DNA of 64,000 bases. Source: Lewinellaceae bacterium (GTDB lineage: Bacteria; Bacteroidota; Bacteroidia; Chitinophagales; Saprospiraceae). How positions within the stretch are numbered: position 1 is the first letter of the stretch; each line of letters starts with the position of its first letter. The translations under genes and the position numbers were made by a program. Under the pieces are notes generated by a model, which saw only the letters and a list, made by a program, of their open reading frames with translations, was not told where the DNA came from and made no database searches. The DNA is taken from NCBI GenBank assembly GCA_020636255.1, contig JACJYE010000003.1, positions 310,001-374,000 of the forward strand, in the 5' to 3' direction. This document shows positions 1 to 8,586 of this stretch, in pieces.

Positions 1-932
1 AAGTTGCCGAAAAAAAGCATGCCGAGCAATGGCATGGCGCTGGGAGAAATAAAGGTGGTGAGCAACAACCCGATAACGGGGAAAAGGATCTTTTCCGTTT
101 TGCCCACAGCCCGCGGTGGTTTCATGCGTATGAGCCGTTCCTTATGCGTCGTCAGCAGGCGCATGACCGGAGGTTGTATGACGGGCACCAGCGCCATATA
201 GGAGTAGGCCGCGATGGCAATTGGCCCGATGAGGTTCCTGACGTGTATGGCCGCACCTGCTGCATCGTATCCGATGACATTCACACCATTGGCCAGGCGC
301 GACGACAGGAAGATGGCCGTGGGGCCGTCGGCGCCGCCGATGATGCCGATAGCACCGGCCTCCGCAGGGTGGAAGCCCAGCATTAGCGCACCGATAAAGG
401 TAGCGAATATGCCGACCTGCGCCGCTGCTCCCAGCAACATCAGCCGGGGGTTGGAGATCAGCGACGAAAAATCGGTCATCGCGCCGATACCCAGGAAAAT
501 GAGTGGCGGGTAGATGCCCTTAACGACCCCGAAATAGAGGTAGTTCAGCACGCTGCCCGTTTCGTATATGCCGATCTGCAGGTTGGCGTCCTGCTTAAAG
601 GGAATATTGCCCAGCAGGATGCCGATGCCGATGGGGATCAGCAACAGGGGTTCGTATTCATACCTGACGGCCAGCCAGATGAACAGCAGCCCGGCAAGGA
701 TCATGACGATATTGCCCGGCCGCGCATTTGCAAAGCCTGTATAAGCATAAAACTCCCGTAAAGCGGTGATGGCGCGCCCGCCGCTTTCCTGCCCGCCATC
801 CGGCGTAGGGCTTTGCACGGCTACTTCCGTCGTGTCGGGCCCGCCGTTGGGAGGCTGCCCCGCCCGCACAAAAGTGGCGTGCAGTACAGACAACACTACG
901 ATAACGAACAATATGGCAACCACTCTTTTCAT
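1..932 (-). CDS. mmdB: Na+-translocating decarboxylase beta subunit (OadB/MmdB/GcdB family), 3'-truncated by window edge
   Basis: This is the membrane subunit that couples carboxybiotin decarboxylation to Na+ export. The minus-strand reading gives about 310 residues and no stop before the left edge, so the C-terminus is missing. The family signature GAIGIIGGADGPTAIFLSS is intact, as is the EPLLLIPIGIGILLGNIP segment. The N-terminus is unusual: a signal-peptide-like or membrane segment (MKRVVAILFVIVVL...) is followed by a Pro/Gly/Ser-rich linker before the family domain, about 75 residues in all. The start ATG (932-930) overlaps the TGA of the upstream biotin-carrier gene (931-929) as ATGA, which indicates translational coupling. 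Assignment to methylmalonyl-CoA rather than oxaloacetate or glutaconyl-CoA rests on the carboxyltransferase in the same operon. Confidence 0.9.
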   Translation of the reverse strand, partial: MKRVVAILFVIVVLSVLHATFVRAGQPPNGGPDTTEVAVQSPTPDGGQESGGRAITALREFYAYTGFANARPGNIVMILAGLLFIWLAVRYEYEPLLLIPIGIGILLGNIPFKQDANLQIGIYETGSVLNYLYFGVVKGIYPPLIFLGIGAMTDFSSLISNPRLMLLGAAAQVGIFATFIGALMLGFHPAEAGAIGIIGGADGPTAIFLSSRLANGVNVIGYDAAGAAIHVRNLIGPIAIAAYSYMALVPVIQPPVMRLLTTHKERLIRMKPPRAVGKTEKILFPVIGLLLTTFISPSAMPLLGMLFFGN

Positions 933-1369
933 AGCGATTCCAGTTCTATCAATACATCATTCTGCAATACCGTATCTCCCTCTTTTACGCGGATGGCAAC
1001 AACCCTGGACGCCTTATCGGCAAAGATGGAATTCTCCATTTTCATGGCTTCCATGACCATCAGCGTGTCGCCTTTTTTCACTTTGTCCCCTTCCTTTACC
1101 AGCAGTTTAAGTATCGTGCCCGGCAGAGGCGTCTTCACCAGTAACTGCCGGCTGGAACTCGGCGGCGGTATCCTGGATTCTTCCTGGGTCGGCTGCGGCA
1201 CGGCAGCACGCACCAGCTTCACGGTTTTGGACGGTTTGGCCTCCTGCTGCAGCTGCACCTCTACCGTATAATGGGTGCCGTTCACTTCGAGCTCCGCGAC
1301 CTTGTGTTCAAAGCTTAGGATCTCGACCTCGTATTCATGGCCCTTGATGGAAAATTTGTATTTCTTCAT
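929..1369 (-). CDS. mmdC: biotin carrier subunit of Na+-pumping acyl-CoA decarboxylase
   Basis: This 146-residue protein carries CO2 between the carboxyltransferase and the membrane pump. Residues about 1-40 resemble the N-terminal beta region of carboxylase gamma/BCCP proteins. A Pro/Ser-rich hinge lies near residues 58-75. The C-terminal biotinyl domain contains VMEAMKMEN, in which Lys110 is the expected biotinylation site. It lies between the OadG-like gene (27-bp gap) and mmdB (4-bp ATGA overlap). It could equally be annotated as a generic acetyl-CoA carboxylase biotin carboxyl carrier subunit. The neighbours favour the decarboxylase complex. Confidence 0.92.
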   Translation of the reverse strand: MKKYKFSIKGHEYEVEILSFEHKVAELEVNGTHYTVEVQLQQEAKPSKTVKLVRAAVPQPTQEESRIPPPSSSRQLLVKTPLPGTILKLLVKEGDKVKKGDTLMVMEAMKMENSIFADKASRVVAIRVKEGDTVLQNDVLIELESL

Positions 1370-1396
1370 ATCACCGCCGGCTTTAGGATACCCGGG

Positions 1397-1759
1397 TCAG
1401 TGCCGCATGCGGTTGGACACCCCGAATATCTTTGAACTCCAGGGGGAGTAGGTTTTGGAAATCTTTTTGATCGTCATGATCGTGTGTTCTTCGTCGTGCA
1501 CTTCGTTGAGGTACAGGTACAGGGCCGCAGCAATGGCGGCGCTAACGTCCCCTACTATGGTCAGCTCTTCGTTTTTGTGTATATTTTTCCCCTGCCTGCG
1601 CAGGCGCGACCGTACACGCAGATGCAGCAGGTTCGGGAGATAGCGGAAAACGTAATACAGCACCGCCAGCGCACACAAAACGACCACGTAACCCACCACG
1701 GAGATCAGCAAACCGTCGAGCACGATATCCCAGTTGATTGCCAGATAAACAGGTACCAT
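1397..1759 (-). CDS. OadG-family small membrane subunit of decarboxylase pump
   Basis: The protein has 120 residues, with one strong transmembrane segment near residues 12-36 (LDGLLISVVGYVVVLCALAV) followed by a basic, cytoplasmic-looking tail. This is the layout of OadG/MmdD subunits, which help assemble the pump and hold the carboxyltransferase at the membrane. The tail contains a helix-forming stretch (VGDVSAAIAAALYLYLNEV) of the kind seen in Bacteroidota OadG-like proteins. It sits 18 bp downstream of the carboxyltransferase gene and 27 bp upstream of the biotin carrier, matching the mmdA-D-C-B order known from Na+ decarboxylase operons. Short subunits of this type diverge strongly, so the family call depends partly on context. 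Confidence 0.8.
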   Translation of the reverse strand: MVPVYLAINWDIVLDGLLISVVGYVVVLCALAVLYYVFRYLPNLLHLRVRSRLRRQGKNIHKNEELTIVGDVSAAIAAALYLYLNEVHDEEHTIMTIKKISKTYSPWSSKIFGVSNRMRH

Positions 1760-1777
1760 ATTCCCGCACGTTTGGTT

Positions 1778-3337
1778 CTATAATGGGATGTTGCCATGTT
1801 TTTTAGGCGGCAGCAGGTCTTTTTTGGTGGAAAGGGCCCGCAGTGCACGCACGATGCGCCAGCGGGTGCTCCGCGGCTCGATGATATCATCGATATAGCC
1901 GTAACGCGCCGCCACATAAGGGTTGGCAAATTTTTCCCTGTATTCCGTTTCCTTCCCGGTGATGAAAGCCATCCGTTCTTCGGGGCTCTCGATCTGGCCT
2001 ATGTGCTTACCTTCCAGTATCTCGATAGCTCCCTGGGCGCCCATGACGGCGATCTCAGCCCCGGGCCAGGCATAGTTCATATCGGCCCGCAACTGCTTGC
2101 TGCCCATCACGTCGTGGGCGCCGCCATAGGCCTTGCGCAGGGTGATCGTGATCTTGGGCACCGTAGCCTCCCCATAAGCATACAGCAACTTGGCGCCGTG
2201 AGCGATGATGCCGCCGTATTCCTGGAAGCTGCCCGGCAGGAAGCCCGGCACATCGACGAGAGTGATGATGGGGATGTTGAAAGCGTCGCAGAAACGCACA
2301 AAGCGGCCTGCCTTGCGGGCGGCGTTGATGTCGAGCACCCCGGCCAGGTAGTTGGGCTGGTTGGCGACGATGCCGCAGGGCTGCCCGCCGAACTTGGCGA
2401 AGCCCGTGACGATATTCTTCGCCCAGAAGCGCTGCATTTCCAGGAATTCCTCGTTGTCTACGATGTGGTAGATGATATCTTTTACATTGTAAGGCTTGTT
2501 GGTATCATCGGGGATGATGGTGTTCAGCTCGTCATCCATCCGGTCGATGGGGTCCTTACATTCCGTAGTGATGGGGTCCTCCAGGTTGTTCTGCGGCAGG
2601 TACTCCAGTACTTTGCGGATGAGCAACAGGCCTTCGTCTTCGTTCTCTGCCTTAAAATGCGCCACGCCCGATTTGGCCGTATGCACGGTAGCGCCGCCGA
2701 GGTCTTCGGTGGAGATATCCTCACCCGTTACGGTTTTGGTCACCTTCGGGCCGGTGACGAACATGTGGCTCGTTTTGTCGCTCATGATGATCATATCGGT
2801 GAGGGCCGGCGAGTAAACGGCGCCGCCGGCGCAGGGCCCGAAAATGGCCGATATCTGAGGGATGACGCCCGAGGCCATGATGTTGCGGTAAAAGATCTCG
2901 GCATAGCCCGCCAGGCTGTTGACGCCTTCCTGGATGCGGGCGCCGCCGCTGTCGTTGAGCCCGATGAGGGGCGCGCCGGCCTTGAGTGCCTGGTCCATGA
3001 CCTTGCACACCTTCATGGCGAAGGTTTCGGAGAGCGAACCGCCGAAGACGGTGAAGTCCTGGGAAAAAATATACACCACCCGCCCGTCGATCGTACCACG
3101 GCCCGTTACGACGCCGTCGCCCAGATAGTGTTCGTCCTGCAGCCCGAAATCTGTGCAACGGTGTGTAACGAACATGTCGTACTCTTCAAAGCTGCCTTCG
3201 TCCAGCAGCATATCAATGCGCTCGCGGGCGGTGTACTTGCCTTTTTTATGCTGAGCGTCGGCCCGCTTTTGGCCGCCGCCCAACCGGGCTTTCTCCCGCT
3301 GCTCGATGAGATGCTTGATCTTATCCTGAATATCCAT
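1778..3337 (-). CDS. mmdA: acyl-CoA (methylmalonyl-CoA) decarboxylase/carboxylase carboxyltransferase subunit
   Basis: This 519-residue protein has the usual length and both halves of the biotin-dependent carboxyltransferase fold (MmdA/PccB family). The N-terminal oxyanion loop reads NDSGGARIQEGV at residues 129-140. The C-terminal half carries the acyl-CoA site motif ITLRKAYGGAHDVMGSK. It would transfer the carboxyl group of (S)-methylmalonyl-CoA to the carrier's biotin, and the membrane subunits then release CO2 and export Na+. The gene heads the operon. The upstream cyclase gene ends 91 bp away, so a promoter may lie between them. The same subunit can serve a propionyl-CoA carboxylase, but no biotin carboxylase gene is present here, which favours decarboxylation. 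Confidence 0.92.
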   Translation of the reverse strand: MDIQDKIKHLIEQREKARLGGGQKRADAQHKKGKYTARERIDMLLDEGSFEEYDMFVTHRCTDFGLQDEHYLGDGVVTGRGTIDGRVVYIFSQDFTVFGGSLSETFAMKVCKVMDQALKAGAPLIGLNDSGGARIQEGVNSLAGYAEIFYRNIMASGVIPQISAIFGPCAGGAVYSPALTDMIIMSDKTSHMFVTGPKVTKTVTGEDISTEDLGGATVHTAKSGVAHFKAENEDEGLLLIRKVLEYLPQNNLEDPITTECKDPIDRMDDELNTIIPDDTNKPYNVKDIIYHIVDNEEFLEMQRFWAKNIVTGFAKFGGQPCGIVANQPNYLAGVLDINAARKAGRFVRFCDAFNIPIITLVDVPGFLPGSFQEYGGIIAHGAKLLYAYGEATVPKITITLRKAYGGAHDVMGSKQLRADMNYAWPGAEIAVMGAQGAIEILEGKHIGQIESPEERMAFITGKETEYREKFANPYVAARYGYIDDIIEPRSTRWRIVRALRALSTKKDLLPPKKHGNIPL

Positions 3338-3428
3338 ACGATATCGGAAAACCGATTTTTCTTCGGAATATTAGCGAAAAAAGCAGGTTGGCCCCAATGA
3401 ATTTTGTCTTGAAGGCGAGTGATTAAAA

Positions 3429-4544
3429 TCATTGCCGACTACCGTCCGGATCTCCCGTCCGCTCGATGGTAAACAGGTCAACGCCCTCTTTTTTACCCCT
3501 CAGCTCGTTGTGGCCTAACGGCCTGGCGCTGTAAGCGGCGGCGAGGGCCAACCTTTCCAGCAATTCGCCCGAGATGAGCAGGTCAGTATCCAGGCTGTTG
3601 CACAGCCCTTGTATACGGGCTGTCGCGTTGAGCACATCTCCCGTGAAGGTGATCTCCTTTTTGACCACGCCGATCTCGCCGGCCGTTACTTTTCCATAGT
3701 GCATACCGGCTTTAAAGGTGGGCTCCACGCCGAACTTTTTGAGATACCAACCCGCGCGTTTTCGCAGGTCGTCCCGCATCGCAAAGAAACATCTGATGCA
3801 ATTGTTGTTGGCCACGCCCGCTTCCATTTTCCAGGTTACGATGACCTCGTCTCCGACGTATTCGTAGATCTCTCCGGAGTTGAGCACGATAGCCTCGGAC
3901 ATATCGGCGTAATAGGCCCTGAGCAGCTCGAAATACCGGATATGCCCCAGTTGTTCGGCAATTGTAGTGGACGATTTCATGTCCAGGAACATGAATATCC
4001 GCTCCTCTTCCAGCGGCTTGTGGTATTTTCCGGTAAAGAAGTTGGCCAGTACGCCCTGCCCGATATTATCGCTTACTTCCGTATAAAAAAGGGCGATGCC
4101 CAGGGTAATGCTCATCTGGAGGTTGGCGCTCAGGTGTGAGATGCTGGTGAGATACACATAAAGTTTTTCCCAGACGCGCTTGTCAAAAAGCCCGGTATGG
4201 AGCTCCAGGCTGGCGGCAACCGGGAAGGTGATCAGGGTGACGACGAACATCATCGCGGTATAAAAGAGTAGCTTGTACAATGTCCGCTTCCCAAAACTGA
4301 ATCTCGACAAGGCCTTGTCCAGGTATAGTATTTCAATGGCGCCAACGAGCAGGCCCACTACTGTAACGGCCAGCGCGGAAAAAACCAGGATCTGTACATT
4401 GAGCTCGATACGGGTGGTGGAAGGCAGCCCGATATCCTTGATGGCTGCTTCTTCAACGACCAGGAAAGCCAAACCGGTGATCAGCCAGATGACGCCAAAA
4501 GGGATGATGCGGGAGATATTTCGTTTTGTTTTGGGCGATAACAT
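3429..4544 (-). CDS. membrane-bound class III adenylate/guanylate cyclase
   Basis: The protein has 371 residues. Four probable membrane spans lie in residues 12-175 and a single class III cyclase domain lies in about 180-365. Metal-binding aspartates are Asp188 (FMFLDMKSS) and Asp232 (YVGDEV). The transition-state Asn306 and Arg310 (VLNATAR) are present. The purine-specifying position that is Lys in adenylate cyclases is Glu228 here, and its partner is Thr299, so the substrate (ATP or GTP) cannot be assigned by rule. The gene ends 91 bp before mmdA and begins 9 bp before the CE12 gene's stop, so it probably shares a transcript with the CE12 gene. Activity presumably requires homodimerisation through the membrane domain. 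Confidence 0.87.
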   Translation of the reverse strand: MLSPKTKRNISRIIPFGVIWLITGLAFLVVEEAAIKDIGLPSTTRIELNVQILVFSALAVTVVGLLVGAIEILYLDKALSRFSFGKRTLYKLLFYTAMMFVVTLITFPVAASLELHTGLFDKRVWEKLYVYLTSISHLSANLQMSITLGIALFYTEVSDNIGQGVLANFFTGKYHKPLEEERIFMFLDMKSSTTIAEQLGHIRYFELLRAYYADMSEAIVLNSGEIYEYVGDEVIVTWKMEAGVANNNCIRCFFAMRDDLRKRAGWYLKKFGVEPTFKAGMHYGKVTAGEIGVVKKEITFTGDVLNATARIQGLCNSLDTDLLISGELLERLALAAAYSARPLGHNELRGKKEGVDLFTIERTGDPDGSRQ

Positions 4545-4553
4545 TTTGTAATG

Positions 4554-5366
4554 CTACTGTTTCAGCCTTTTCATCGCTTCAAAGGCCAGCCCGGCCACGG
4601 CTTTCGCCCCTTCCGGCTGAAAATGGGTGTTGTCGGACTGCCCTTCCGGATATGCTTCGTATTTACCCGGCGGGAGGTTCATGAAATAATGTTCCGTTAC
4701 GTATTCCTGCCCTTTTTCGCTGAAGGCATCCATCGACAATTGGTTGAGGTCGATGAACAGGGCGTTCATCTCTGTGGCCACATCCAGAGCCGCCTGAGGA
4801 TATTCGCCGTGCACATTCTCCAGATGGCCGTCTTTCCACCGATAGTTCCTGCAAACGGGCGTGAGCACGATGGGCACAGCTCCCTTCTCCCTGGTTTGGG
4901 CCACATATAACCTCAGGAACTCTTTGTACCCCTGTATATCCACGTAACGCTCGGGCTTGTTCTCCGCCGCGTCGTTGTGGCCGAATTGCATGATCACCAC
5001 ATCCCCTTTTTTGAGCTGCTCGTACACGGCCCGCCACCGCCCTTCCTGGAAGAACGTTCGGGTGCTCCTGCCCCCGCGCGCACGGTCGTCCACCACGACG
5101 CGGCCGGCATGGAAAAGGTGCTTGAAATCCGCCAGGTTCGCGCCGTCGAAAAATCCCTGGAACACCTGCCCCCATCCCGTTACGGGATACCGGGTCTTGA
5201 AGTAATCCTTCCCTTCTTCGTAATTATCGGCATAATTAGCCATCGTCGAATCGCCGATGAGGTAAATGGTTACCGTCTTTTTCTGCGGGAGCACAAAAGC
5301 GCACAGGAATATGCATAGCGCAAGCAGAGAGAGCCAGCGGTAGTGGTAATACCTGCTATTCTTCAT
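4554..5366 (-). CDS. SGNH hydrolase, rhamnogalacturonan acetylesterase type (CE12)
   Basis: This 270-residue secreted or periplasmic esterase has an N-terminal hydrophobic signal (LSLLALCIFLCAFVLP). All SGNH blocks are visible: the nucleophile Ser in IGDSTMANY, the Gly block in GGRSTRTF, the Asn block in QFGHND, and the Asp/His pair in DNTHFQPEGA. CE12 enzymes remove acetyl groups from rhamnogalacturonan or xylan. Rhamnogalacturonan fits the pectin-directed operon 2 kb upstream on the same strand. The gene is separated from that operon by a barrel protein and rsgA, so membership of the same regulon is inferred. Confidence 0.88.
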   Translation of the reverse strand: MKNSRYYHYRWLSLLALCIFLCAFVLPQKKTVTIYLIGDSTMANYADNYEEGKDYFKTRYPVTGWGQVFQGFFDGANLADFKHLFHAGRVVVDDRARGGRSTRTFFQEGRWRAVYEQLKKGDVVIMQFGHNDAAENKPERYVDIQGYKEFLRLYVAQTREKGAVPIVLTPVCRNYRWKDGHLENVHGEYPQAALDVATEMNALFIDLNQLSMDAFSEKGQEYVTEHYFMNLPPGKYEAYPEGQSDNTHFQPEGAKAVAGLAFEAMKRLKQ

Positions 5367-5388
5367 TTTATCATTATTTAATCGCTTA

Positions 5389-5405
5389 AGAGCTTGTTCG
5401 GAGGC
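5389..5405 (+). repeat. single arm of dispersed inverted-repeat family
   Basis: The sequence AGAGCTTGTTCGGAGGC matches the arm AGAGCTTGTTTGGAGGCC found at 19760, 33077 and 35127, with one internal change. It lies between the CE12 gene and the barrel gene. No partner arm is visible nearby, so this looks like a solo or decayed copy. Confidence 0.55.
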
Positions 5406-5468
5406 TTTCCAGGTGGGAAAATATAAAAAAAACCAGAGGGCTGCGGCAATGCACAGGTATAGCGTTTA

Positions 5469-6227
5469 TTATTTCAGGTAAAAGACACCTCCTATATCGA
5501 ACCCCAGATAATTGAACGGCTTTGCCAAAGAGCCCTCCAAAACTTCAGCATCCCCCAGTATCTGGTAGCTGCCATGAAAAGGCTCCTGGCCCGAATACAC
5601 GACACTGAAGCCAAGGTTCAATCCACTTCTCCCGTCCTTAAAGCGCCTTTGATAGTGCAGGCCCAGCCGGGGCGCGACGATTATTTTATTGTCGTCATTG
5701 TTGATCATTTCGGCGTCGAACAGTTGTTTTACCCGGCCGTTATCCGGAATGGCATAAGCGCTGAGCGAACCGTGTGAGCGCAGGTGGTAGTTCACCAAAA
5801 CATCGGCCTGAGCGTAAAGCCTGTTGTTATCATCCTCGCCGAGCGTATACCGGATGCCGCCCGACAGGCCGAAATAGCTTATCCTGTATTCCTTATAAAA
5901 ATCCGAATACCCGCCCCAGCCCAGGTAGTTAAATTCATCGGAAACAAACAGATCGAGCCTGAAAGCATAAAGCCCGAAATCCAGGCCCGCAACCCAGCTC
6001 AACTTAGGCGTTCGGCTCTTCACATAGGCCAACGCCCCGTTGAACCCCCAGGAACCGGTAGACGCGATATCGTTCTCCGGGTTCTCCTGGTAATGGCGCG
6101 TTAGGTTCATTCCTTTCGTGTAGAACGTGGCAAGGCCGATCTCTACCGATCTCTGTGCATTCAGGGCGATGGGCAGGAAAAAAAGGAAGAGGGCAAAGCC
6201 CGGCTTTTGAAAGCGCGCGTTTTTCAT
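5469..6227 (-). CDS. outer-membrane beta-barrel protein, unknown function
   Basis: The protein has 252 residues with a cleavable signal peptide ending near LNAQ. The remainder alternates aromatic and polar residues in short strands with turns (YFGLSGGIRYTLGEDDN, YRISYFGLS). It ends in a typical barrel C-terminus, FDIGGVFYLK. This is the pattern of small Bacteroidota barrels of the PorT/OmpW size class. No specific family was recognised. It starts 5 bp after the rsgA stop and is probably cotranscribed with it. Confidence 0.7.
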   Translation of the reverse strand: MKNARFQKPGFALFLFFLPIALNAQRSVEIGLATFYTKGMNLTRHYQENPENDIASTGSWGFNGALAYVKSRTPKLSWVAGLDFGLYAFRLDLFVSDEFNYLGWGGYSDFYKEYRISYFGLSGGIRYTLGEDDNNRLYAQADVLVNYHLRSHGSLSAYAIPDNGRVKQLFDAEMINNDDNKIIVAPRLGLHYQRRFKDGRSGLNLGFSVVYSGQEPFHGSYQILGDAEVLEGSLAKPFNYLGFDIGGVFYLK

Positions 6228-6232
6228 ATAAC

Positions 6233-7312
6233 TCAGTGATCCTTTCGCTTCATGTCCTTCTTATAGTTCTTCATGATCTTACCAAACTGCTTATCCCTTT
6301 TTCGCCGCTCCGCAACGGTCGATTCAAAATAATTTTTTTCTCTTTCCAGCCGCAGATAATTCTCGTATGAACTTTGTTCAATTTCTCCTCGCTCTACGGC
6401 TTCAAGGACTGCACAACCGGCCTCGCTGGTGTGGGTGCAGTCTTTGAATTTACATTGTTCAGCGAGGCTGAGTATCTCGTCAAATGTGGTTTCCAGGCCG
6501 CCTGAAGCATCAGCGATGCCCACTTCCCTCATGCCCGGGTTGTCGATCAGTATACCCCCGTTCTCGAGCACGATCAATTCCCTGTGGCTGGTAACGTGCC
6601 GCCCTTTACTGGTACTCTGGCTGATCGCGTCCGTCCGCATTACGTTCCTGCCGGAGAGCTTATTCGACAAGGTGGACTTGCCCACTCCGGAAGAGCCCAG
6701 CAAGCAATAGGTTTTTCCTTTTTTTATGGCCTTCCTTATCGTTTCGTACCCGGCCTGTGTCTCGTTGCTGATGGCTATAACCGGCACGCCTTTGATCCGC
6801 TGTTTTAATTTTTCCAGCAATGCATCAAGCGCCTGCTCGTCTATGAGGTCTGTTTTGCTCAGCACGATGATGGGGCTGACTTTAGAAGCGTAACAGATGG
6901 CCAGGTATCTTTCAAGCCTGTTGATATTAAAATCCCTGTCGACGGCCTGGACCAGAAAAGCGTAGTCGATATTTGTTGCAATGATCTGTATCTCTCCGAA
7001 TTGCCCTACTGCCTGTCTTTGAAGAATGGAGAACCTTGGAAAAATATTATGAATAACCGCAAAATTGGAATCGTATGCGGCCAATGCAACCCAATCGCCC
7101 ACGGCGGGAAAATCTTCACGGCCTTTGGCGGTAAAACGCATATTGCCGGTGATCTCCGCATCAAACTCGCCTTTTGTCGTTCTTACAACGTAGCGTTCCT
7201 TGTGTTCGGCAACGACCCTGCCTAGCTCGAAGCCATCGAGCTTTTGCGCTGTTCTGAATTGCTCGAGCTCATCGGTATACCCCAGATTTTCTAATGTCAT
7301 TTCGTTATCCAT
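6233..7312 (-). CDS. rsgA: ribosome small-subunit-dependent GTPase A (RsgA/YjeQ)
   Basis: This 359-residue circularly permuted GTPase acts in late 30S maturation. An OB-fold occupies about residues 20-105. The GTPase motifs follow in permuted order: G4 as LSKTDL, G1 as GSSGVGKST, and G3 as DNPGMREVG. The C-terminal zinc-binding region has CKFKDCTHTSEAGC. The G4 motif has Ser in place of the usual Asn (SKTD for NKxD), as in second RsgA paralogs of some genomes, so a more canonical copy may exist elsewhere. The gene stands alone in function among its neighbours and is followed after 5 bp by the barrel gene. Confidence 0.93.
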   Translation of the reverse strand: MDNEMTLENLGYTDELEQFRTAQKLDGFELGRVVAEHKERYVVRTTKGEFDAEITGNMRFTAKGREDFPAVGDWVALAAYDSNFAVIHNIFPRFSILQRQAVGQFGEIQIIATNIDYAFLVQAVDRDFNINRLERYLAICYASKVSPIIVLSKTDLIDEQALDALLEKLKQRIKGVPVIAISNETQAGYETIRKAIKKGKTYCLLGSSGVGKSTLSNKLSGRNVMRTDAISQSTSKGRHVTSHRELIVLENGGILIDNPGMREVGIADASGGLETTFDEILSLAEQCKFKDCTHTSEAGCAVLEAVERGEIEQSSYENYLRLEREKNYFESTVAERRKRDKQFGKIMKNYKKDMKRKDH

Positions 7313-7411
7313 TTTGCAGATTGATTAAAAGCCTCTTTCGGGCTGGCTTTACTGGGCAACAAACCTGATCGGGTTTTTCACTTTCGCACCTTCACTTACC
7401 CCCTCTTCCCC

Positions 7412-8560
7412 TCACCCCCGCTGTATCAGGGCCTGGCCCAGCAATATTGGCTTGGGAATGCGGTTCTCCGCCCGGGCCAACGGGTGGGAACCGCTGATAT
7501 TGGCGAGTACGACGACGGCCCTGTTCCGTTCCTTAGAGAACCCGATGAAGGCGCTGTAACCGCCCGTGCCGCCGCCATGCCAGATGAAATGGGGGCCTTC
7601 GCCTTCGAGATTGTGCCACCAGCCGAGGCCCATGGCATTGCCGTGCCATATAGAGCCTTCCGGCATTTTAACTTGATACCCCACAGGGTTGTGCGCCGCT
7701 GCGAGGAAAGCCAGGCTGTCGGATGGAGGGCTGAGCTGGGCAGAAGCGTACAGCAGCATGTCATTCAGGGTCGATTTGATGGCGCCGGCGGGGTTGATGA
7801 GATCCATCTCCCAAAGCCTGGCCTTTTTGCCCTTTGCCGTGATACCCGTTACGAACTGATCTTTGTTCTGCTTATCAGCCCTGAAATAGCTGTGCTGCAT
7901 CTTCAAAGGTTCGAAAAGGTATTGCCGTACCGCTTCTTCCCAGGGCAGCCCGTATTGCATAGCGGCGAATTCGCCCAGCAGGCCGTAAGCGGCGTTGTTA
8001 TAGTCCCATTGTTCACCGGGAAGGTAGTCGAGCTCAAACTTGCTCAGGTATTTGTAATAGTGCCGGGCCTTGAAATTCCGGTTCGGGTTCTTCGGGCTGA
8101 AGAGCTTTGCCCGCAGATAGGGCAGAGTAAAAGTGTAAGGGGACTCCGAAAGGCCGGAGGTATGCATCAGCAGGTGTTCGACGGTAATGGTATGGCCTTC
8201 GAAGCTATCTCGTGCCATTTGCACCGGCAGGTAGGCCTGTATAGGGGCCGACAGCGGCATTTTCCCTTCTTCGGCCAGTTTTACGATCAAAGCCGCAGTA
8301 AAGGTTTTGGTGACGGAGCCTATCTCAAATATTTTGTCCGCATTTTCGACGGCAACGGGCCGCTGCCCTTCTATCCGGTATCCCAATTTAGTGGCCCGGC
8401 CATCGTCGATCAGCCCGATGCTGAGCTCCACGCCGTCGGGCAGGCCCCGGCCGATCTCTTCCACCAGGGATGTTATATCATCTGCCTGGGCTGTAGAATG
8501 GCTGTAGATAAGACAGAACATCAGCGCGGCAAAGAGTGTGCGGCGGTTCAGGTTTTGCAT
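7412..8560 (-). CDS. beta-lactamase-fold serine hydrolase (class C/PBP4*-like)
   Basis: The protein has 382 residues with a signal peptide. The S-x-x-K catalytic motif is SVTK (GSVTKTFTAALIV), the Y-x-N motif is YNN (WDYNNAAYGLLG), and the third motif is HGGGTGG, replacing KTG. This is the typical esterase/DD-peptidase-like family rather than a resistance beta-lactamase. It is the last gene of the pectin operon, starting 26 bp after the GH140 gene. Its role there could be ester or side-chain removal, but the substrate is unknown. The family is functionally diverse, so no finer call is made. Confidence 0.87.
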   Translation of the reverse strand: MQNLNRRTLFAALMFCLIYSHSTAQADDITSLVEEIGRGLPDGVELSIGLIDDGRATKLGYRIEGQRPVAVENADKIFEIGSVTKTFTAALIVKLAEEGKMPLSAPIQAYLPVQMARDSFEGHTITVEHLLMHTSGLSESPYTFTLPYLRAKLFSPKNPNRNFKARHYYKYLSKFELDYLPGEQWDYNNAAYGLLGEFAAMQYGLPWEEAVRQYLFEPLKMQHSYFRADKQNKDQFVTGITAKGKKARLWEMDLINPAGAIKSTLNDMLLYASAQLSPPSDSLAFLAAAHNPVGYQVKMPEGSIWHGNAMGLGWWHNLEGEGPHFIWHGGGTGGYSAFIGFSKERNRAVVVLANISGSHPLARAENRIPKPILLGQALIQRG

Positions 8561-8586
8561 GATAAAGTCTATGTTTTGAGCGGCTC

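Noticed and set aside
1796..3400. A 534-codon open frame on the plus strand opposite mmdA
   Set aside because: It is the complement of a well-conserved carboxyltransferase gene in GC-rich codon context. It has no recognisable domain and no promoter or RBS logic.
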